Positions 59,501-64,000 of a stretch of DNA of 64,000 bases are shown piece after piece (the stretch's first letter is position 1; each line of letters begins with the position of its first letter). The stretch lies in the NCBI GenBank assembly GCA_030429975.1, contig JAUIGB010000001.1, forward strand, positions 108,190-172,189, given 5' to 3'. The notes beneath the pieces are model-generated. The model was given only the letters and a program-made list of their open reading frames with translations. It made no database searches and was not told where the DNA came from. The translations under genes and the position numbers were made by a program. The stretch is from a bacterium. Lineage in GTDB: Bacteria > Patescibacteriota > Saccharimonadia > Saccharimonadales > Saccharimonadaceae.

Positions 59501-59715
59501 CGCCGCAAAACCAAACGCTATCGAAATGTATCGCGGAATGGTCGTCCAAATTTAATATACCTACCGAAAAAGTAAGTGGCGCGGGCATATTAAATGGCGG
59601 GTCAACCCGAGGTGTAGCAGGTCATATCGACGTAGCACAAGCAGCCGGTTACAATGATCGTACAGACCCAGGAATAAATTTCCCATGGTCGGAGGTGCTA
59701 GCAAATGCAAAATAG
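56584..59715 (+). CDS. giant T4SS membrane protein (module B) with C-terminal N-acetylmuramoyl-L-alanine amidase/PGRP-like domain
   Basis: 1043 aa; RMILVHTTEGDSLQGMADALLAGGNSYHVAIEESGMAHRLVPDNQIANGARGANTDSLNIALVGFADKG...GVAGHIDV. Confidence 0.82.
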   Translation: MALPNRQKPSVSDDDVTREIADRESSPEFDDIRGDFDQLSDNDEIDEGDSEPINWEDDSDANPVEDFYKRKEKERKKRGAKVNGESSVKDEEENPDDVPTGVSPKKLNRFNRLRNAFMRGGPTAGIIGGLVGTFGLGSIVLGPASLLVNLSDLLANHSDHGNRVFVKTGRSYIAAVLTGQTRNCAESKIKCKFATISESRLQQWRERGITVDIGDGQKNTLGRYKVRGLEYKGTKVTNIVDYKGLRYTHPQFNSLLKRFPVKAGYINAKSSFNKTLTKFGLNVSDRFRSSKSPDKETREAENRERMNSQTGASVDADGNTDPDRVRSTVDGETEKVSSDAKSKLSGIRTAAAATSGVAIPAMFACLGYDIIRATQAAITLYWHTELLKFATPFLKPGAELKEAGDGGNIDWETVEYFGDRLTRPVTQKEADADPNDNITDDMVGKTAMDSKGINAALNGDPVQNPDYTAWAPSVTGIGLVREAQKQFGSDNIRTACNAAKIAAYTGAIQCAFGPLALIKCAGAVVAQQAFVQIWGDDVIKVITEKLSEPAIEAITKANLTDNLHGPALGDALVSASGVIGGNMDRSSGFAAAGDDAQAYQAYLDMLNDKDYQDELIADAKYEASKNQLNPNNPYSFAGQFASGISTMAWNGTGFSVISNMLGSVASIPKIGVAHAAKDGLFMPIQIYESQATFQAALDKCNDPGLGELGIPCANESGRAIPYMLPVVEECMESEANGSQRVCIDEAIDYLYAQKYEDDDKEEPQPFIDRDTGKPTGMNKYSAEEKEYKNPFLMFMRHCGNDREYPLGYTDTSVEEDNEDWYIGAECAAGKGSKINDEQLAWMSYYYHMCIALYASEENIEYCWEDAPTQTATTTTCGIADTSTLGDFATGNSTRGEPRMILVHTTEGDSLQGMADALLAGGNSYHVAIEESGMAHRLVPDNQIANGARGANTDSLNIALVGFADKGARLDASSPQNQTLSKCIAEWSSKFNIPTEKVSGAGILNGGSTRGVAGHIDVAQAAGYNDRTDPGINFPWSEVLANAK

Positions 59716-60979
59716 ATTAAAGAGTATCAAAAAACAGCTAAAGCTGATCTTTGCTATATCCCTAGCCATTCCTCTAGTTAATCCAGTAGAAACGAGTTAC
59801 GCGGCCCGTGTTCTATTTTGCGAAACAAATTACGCCCTATATGGCTGCACTGTAAACGAGTGCACGAACGACCCGTCCTCATCTGCCAGGCCAGCATCTA
59901 GCGTTATTGGCGACGGTGGCGGATGTGGCAATAACGCAGGCGAAGACCAGGCGAACAAAGATCAGGTATGGGGATATTTTGTAAATAAATTCACCCAAGA
60001 AGGCTATACGAAAGACGAGGCTGAAAAAGCGACCGCCGGAATAATGGGCAACTGGCTACAGGAGAGTGGATTTAATCCCTATAGGCACGAAGCCCCTAAT
60101 CCCGGTAGCGGATGCAATGGAGCCTCTGGTCCAATCACCGGAACGGTAGGTTTGGGTATAGCGCAGTGGTGCGGATCTAGGCAACAAGACTTAGCAGACT
60201 ACGCCGCAGAAAGAGGAACGGATATTACCTGTCTGGGAACACAGCTGGAATTTACGTGGAAGGAAATGCAGGAGCGCAATCTGCATGTAGATATGAAAGG
60301 ATTGTCGCCAGCGGAATCATCGCAGATTTTTGACGAAATATTCGAAGTATCAAACGGCACCGGTGAACGACAGAAAAAGGGCGAGGATTTGTATAAGGAA
60401 TATACCGGCAAAGACCCTGGAACACTTACTGCTTCCGCCCAAGACACCGGTAATGGCTGCACCACACCCGGTGTTATAGGATCGGGAGCAATACCGGGTG
60501 AAACCTGTGCAGAAGCGCAGCCAGCTGTTCAGGAAGCGATAGCAGACGATAGAGTTATTCTAGGCGGTAATGCTGAAACGGAACATGAAGATTTAAGTAT
60601 ATGTTCGGATACACCCTTGGAAAATTGCACCGAAGGGACAAGGGGGATAACTCAACGCGGACTTATGGCAGGGGTTAATAGTACTGGAACTAACAGCGTT
60701 ACCTTGACCTCTATACACCAGGACCATGGTTGCGATAGTGGCGACCACCCAAATGGACTTGCGTTAGATATAGGGGCAGTTAATGGCGAGTTATGTCATA
60801 CAGATTCTACTGCCTGTGATGCGTTATTCAAATATTATATTGAAAATGCCGAGGAACTAGGTATTCGCTGGATAATCTATAATGGTTCTGGTTGTCAGGA
60901 AGCAGTATCTGGCAACGAAAATATCTCAGAGTGTAGAGGTGATCATAGCGACCACATACATGTGAGTTTTAGAGAGTAG
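59705..60979 (+). CDS. secreted bifunctional peptidoglycan hydrolase: phage-tail-lysozyme-like + M15-like peptidase domain
   Basis: VWGYFVNKFTQEGYTKDEAEKATAGIMGNWLQESGFNPYRHE..GLGIAQWCGSRQQDLADYA; DHPNGLALDIGA..DHSDHIHVSF. Confidence 0.82.
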   Translation: MQNRLKSIKKQLKLIFAISLAIPLVNPVETSYAARVLFCETNYALYGCTVNECTNDPSSSARPASSVIGDGGGCGNNAGEDQANKDQVWGYFVNKFTQEGYTKDEAEKATAGIMGNWLQESGFNPYRHEAPNPGSGCNGASGPITGTVGLGIAQWCGSRQQDLADYAAERGTDITCLGTQLEFTWKEMQERNLHVDMKGLSPAESSQIFDEIFEVSNGTGERQKKGEDLYKEYTGKDPGTLTASAQDTGNGCTTPGVIGSGAIPGETCAEAQPAVQEAIADDRVILGGNAETEHEDLSICSDTPLENCTEGTRGITQRGLMAGVNSTGTNSVTLTSIHQDHGCDSGDHPNGLALDIGAVNGELCHTDSTACDALFKYYIENAEELGIRWIIYNGSGCQEAVSGNENISECRGDHSDHIHVSFRE

Positions 60980-60994
60980 GTGATGTAAGATACC

Positions 60995-62614
60995 ATGGAA
61001 GAAAACGAAGGAATAATATATAAAATCATAAAGTGGACACTCGACCACGTGAAATTGGTTATTTTTCTCGGATTTATTCTTGCACTGATTTTGTTTTGCC
61101 TCCACTTATTTAATTCTTACGCACTGGTCTTTATAGATACCGACGCCGATTTTGAAACAGAGAATGTCGCCGTATACATAGGATCAGACTCCACGGATGA
61201 CACGCTGGAAAAAGCCGGCGTGACAGGAAGTATGCTAATATTACCACGCAGCACAAAGAGTGTTGTCGTTTCCGGCGGAGAAAACATCAAAACTCGTGTC
61301 AATTTAGAAATACCTTGGTATGGCGTCGTGGACAAAAAAGTTTCGTTGTACAAAGACAAAAACGCCGAAAAGGTAGCATACAAGAGCACGACTGCGACCA
61401 TTTGCGCGCTGTACAGGCCAAGCTCCGATAGGTTAGCCTACTACAATTGCCGAGACACCAATGCAGGATTGTTCGAATATGAAACACCGACCTCAAACCC
61501 TTGGTTTTTAAATAAGGTAAGCCCTATATATTACCCCCTCAATCAACCAAGACCTGGAAGCTACTTAGGTGTACTATTTTCGTCACCCGCGCAAATAGTA
61601 GGAATAAATGAAAAAAATAAGTTAACATACTTCAACGCACCTCCTCTGGATATTCCCAATACACATGAGCCCAAAGAGGGGGAGTTTGCAGATCATCATA
61701 ATGTAGATACCGTGGCAGTGCGTATATATTCAGATACTAATGACACAAGCAATGATAAATTCGCTGTCGTCGAGTCGGTTAGCGGCAAAATCTTCATTGG
61801 AACACCTACTGGTGGAAAAAGTGTTGACTATCACTCCATTGAAGCGCCCGATAATTATCGAAACCTGTACAATCAAACCCTATGTTCAATTAACGAGAAC
61901 TACGCATATTGTTACCGTGGTCCGGCAGTAATAGGAGACACGTCGCCGGATTTCAACTTTAGCGAGGTTACTCAATCGCAACTAGTCGTACATTCATTCG
62001 CAAACAATACTACGGAGATTTACAAATTTTCCGACAATCTATTTACCCTCACTGATATACACGCGACGGACAAAGGGGAATTATATGGCTATAAGTTCGG
62101 TCAACTGTATCATTTCAAGAAATCGGGAGATACCTACAAACCCGTGGAGGTATCGAACAATGTTAGTTCTGTCGCGGCTAGCGACAAACTCTATTACGTA
62201 AATAACGATAGCGTATATGCGATAGACCCCGATGACAATTCAGTTGCCCATCAGGTTTTTTATTCATCTAACGTGGTGCCTAAGGCTCTATATCCCGTTG
62301 ACGGAAATGTCTTTATTATCGGTACCACTCCTTTCGACTCCAGTACCACCTATGCCTATAGACTATTAAACCAAGATAACAATGGCGAAATTCGCCCCAT
62401 AGACAGATTTCCTTTTGATACCAAAAAGACCAGCGACATAATAAACAACGACTTGGTCGGAAATAGGGTTTACGTGGCACTGGCAACGCCATTAGTTCGA
62501 GTATCTGGCGGAAAAAACATAGATATAGAAAAATACAAACAGATAAAATCACAGGCAGAAGAATACGTTCAGAGCAGAAACGTCTCGGGCCTTACTGTAC
62601 AATACAGCAACTAG
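60995..62614 (+). CDS. single-TM hypothetical protein with large extracellular domain
   Basis: 539-aa ORF; N-terminal TM. Confidence 0.72.
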   Translation: MEENEGIIYKIIKWTLDHVKLVIFLGFILALILFCLHLFNSYALVFIDTDADFETENVAVYIGSDSTDDTLEKAGVTGSMLILPRSTKSVVVSGGENIKTRVNLEIPWYGVVDKKVSLYKDKNAEKVAYKSTTATICALYRPSSDRLAYYNCRDTNAGLFEYETPTSNPWFLNKVSPIYYPLNQPRPGSYLGVLFSSPAQIVGINEKNKLTYFNAPPLDIPNTHEPKEGEFADHHNVDTVAVRIYSDTNDTSNDKFAVVESVSGKIFIGTPTGGKSVDYHSIEAPDNYRNLYNQTLCSINENYAYCYRGPAVIGDTSPDFNFSEVTQSQLVVHSFANNTTEIYKFSDNLFTLTDIHATDKGELYGYKFGQLYHFKKSGDTYKPVEVSNNVSSVAASDKLYYVNNDSVYAIDPDDNSVAHQVFYSSNVVPKALYPVDGNVFIIGTTPFDSSTTYAYRLLNQDNNGEIRPIDRFPFDTKKTSDIINNDLVGNRVYVALATPLVRVSGGKNIDIEKYKQIKSQAEEYVQSRNVSGLTVQYSN

Positions 62615-63648
62615 AGCTTTATTATCTTCGCGCCCTTTAGCTTATTTGGTACGGCGACACTAGTCATAACTATTTGGTTCTTATGGAAATTCGAAACTAG
62701 TTGCGTTTGCCTAGCTTCATCCAGTTCGCTAAATACATCGTCCAATAAAACTATAGGTTTTTGGTTAATGGCGATTTCTATCATGGCGACTTCTATAAAC
62801 TTCAAAGCCAGAACAATAGTTCTTGTCTCGCCACGTGAGGCAGACGTCTCTGCTAATTTATTGTTAAAATAAACTTCTATATCGTGTCTGTGCGGCCCCA
62901 CGCTAGTACTCCCGATTATTAGATCTTTTTGAATATTAGCCTCTAGCTCCGCGAGTAGTCTTTGCTCAACGTTACCGCTAGTAGGGTACGGGTAATTAAG
63001 CTTAACGCTATCTTTGGTTTTCGCGATTTTATTATATACAGTCTCTATTGATTGGTTTATCTTATCGACGATATCTTTTCTGGCCGATATTATTTGTGAT
63101 CCGTATTTTGCCAGACTTACATTCCATGCAAATAATCGATTCGTGTCCGTACCTTTTTCTTTCAGCAAAGCATTTCTTTGTTTTAGTATCTTTTCATATC
63201 TATTCACTATCGTTTGATATTCTGGATTTGTCTGCGTCACTAACAGATCAAAAAACCTTCGTCGCCGGGAAGGAGAGCCGTGCAATAATCTCAAATCATC
63301 AGGTTCGAATAGCACTACCGGATACTTGGATGTTTTTGGCAGACGAGCAAACTTTTTTTCATCCAACTCAAAGATTTTTGATTTGTATTGATCGCCTGGC
63401 TGATATTTTACGGTTCTTTCTTCGTCGTCCAATCCTAGGTCTATGCGATACCATGATTTGTTATGTCGCAACATCTCTTTATCTGTGCCCTTGAAAGACT
63501 TTCCGCGCAGGCCAACATACAAAGATTCTAATAAGGTAGTTTTTCCGCTACCATTTTTGCCTGTTATGACAGTCGTACCGTCAGAAAAAACACCGTTAAA
63601 ATCATCGTGCGAACGAACGTTTTTTACATTTATTGATTTGACAATCAT
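62611..63648 (-). CDS. recF: DNA replication and repair protein RecF
   Basis: VRSHDDFNGVFSDGTTVITGKNGSGKTTLLESLYVGLRGKSF; PIVLLDDVFSELDEARQTQL. Confidence 0.95.
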   Translation of the reverse strand: MIVKSINVKNVRSHDDFNGVFSDGTTVITGKNGSGKTTLLESLYVGLRGKSFKGTDKEMLRHNKSWYRIDLGLDDEERTVKYQPGDQYKSKIFELDEKKFARLPKTSKYPVVLFEPDDLRLLHGSPSRRRRFFDLLVTQTNPEYQTIVNRYEKILKQRNALLKEKGTDTNRLFAWNVSLAKYGSQIISARKDIVDKINQSIETVYNKIAKTKDSVKLNYPYPTSGNVEQRLLAELEANIQKDLIIGSTSVGPHRHDIEVYFNNKLAETSASRGETRTIVLALKFIEVAMIEIAINQKPIVLLDDVFSELDEARQTQLVSNFHKNQIVMTSVAVPNKLKGAKIIKL

Positions 63649-63669
63649 GACACCAACTAAACTAGTCGA

Positions 63670-64000
63670 TTAGCTTTTCAATGGCATTATGACGTGCAGA
63701 TAGTCACTATCTTTTTTATTACCCGCAAGCACGCATGGAGATAACTTGCCGCTAAACCTAAATACTACCTCGTCGCTATCGACCACGTTCAGTGATTCTA
63801 TCAAATATCGGGAATTCAACGTAACCTCACCATCTGCGCTGACCTTTGCCGGAGTTTCAGATGTATTCTCGCCCAATTCGGTAGCTACGGAATGTAATGA
63901 CAGCTTATCTTTAGACGAGTTGGCCGTAATAGTAACACTTCCGCCAGACTCACGAGCAAACAATCCCGCCACCTTTGTTATCTGCGCAAAATCAGAACAC
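63670..64000 (-). CDS. dnaN: DNA polymerase III beta sliding clamp, C-terminal part (runs off window)
   Basis: DFAQITKVAGLFARESGGSVTITANSSKDKL...VTLNSRYLIESLNVVDSDEVVFRFSGKLSPCVL..YLHVIMPL; frame open to window edge; next to recF. Confidence 0.9.
   Translation of the reverse strand, partial: CSDFAQITKVAGLFARESGGSVTITANSSKDKLSLHSVATELGENTSETPAKVSADGEVTLNSRYLIESLNVVDSDEVVFRFSGKLSPCVLAGNKKDSDYLHVIMPLKS

Noticed and set aside
59705-60979. Prophage call based on the phage-tail-lysozyme-like domain
   Set aside because: No capsid, terminase, portal or integrase genes; the ORF overlaps and follows T4SS genes
1-64000. Alternative genetic code (TGA recoded) as in some Patescibacteria
   Set aside because: TGA functions as a normal stop (e.g. 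35873-37111 ends in TGA overlapping the next ATG) and no conserved protein is interrupted by in-frame TGA

Overview
64 kb of a bacterial chromosome. Gene content and architecture suggest Candidatus Saccharibacteria (TM7)/Patescibacteria; this is inferred from the proteins and no search was run. The left ~33 kb is mostly housekeeping: a MacB-like ABC exporter, an SIS-domain sugar isomerase, an LPQTG-type surface protein, groES/groEL behind a CIRCE operator, two FemAB-like genes, a histidine kinase, a MurE-like ligase, TsaC, TsaD, ValS, HIT, GNAT, peptidase S51, Ldh2-type oxidoreductase, ComF, Hsp20 and four tRNAs (three Ser, one Arg). The right ~29 kb (33.3-62.6 kb) is a large type IV secretion-like envelope system next to recF/dnaN. 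It has a tandem array of five VirB2/TrbC-like pilin paralogs plus two longer relatives, two diverged copies of a 'VirB6-like + giant membrane protein' module, PrgI/VirB3, a VirB4 split into two ORFs, and proteins ending in amidase, tail-lysozyme and M15-like peptidoglycan hydrolase domains. Embedded accessory genes include a Cys-repeat/alpha-beta hydrolase, an M16-motif protein, a lipoprotein and a PaaX/Cas2-fold regulator flanked by copies of the palindrome GTCCGGCCGGAC. Other observations: recurrent leaderless-type promoters (-10, 6 nt, ATG), an unusual tRNA-Arg(GCG), tRNA-Ser fragments around an intact tRNA-Ser, and a catalytically degenerate stand-alone phosphomannomutase N-domain.
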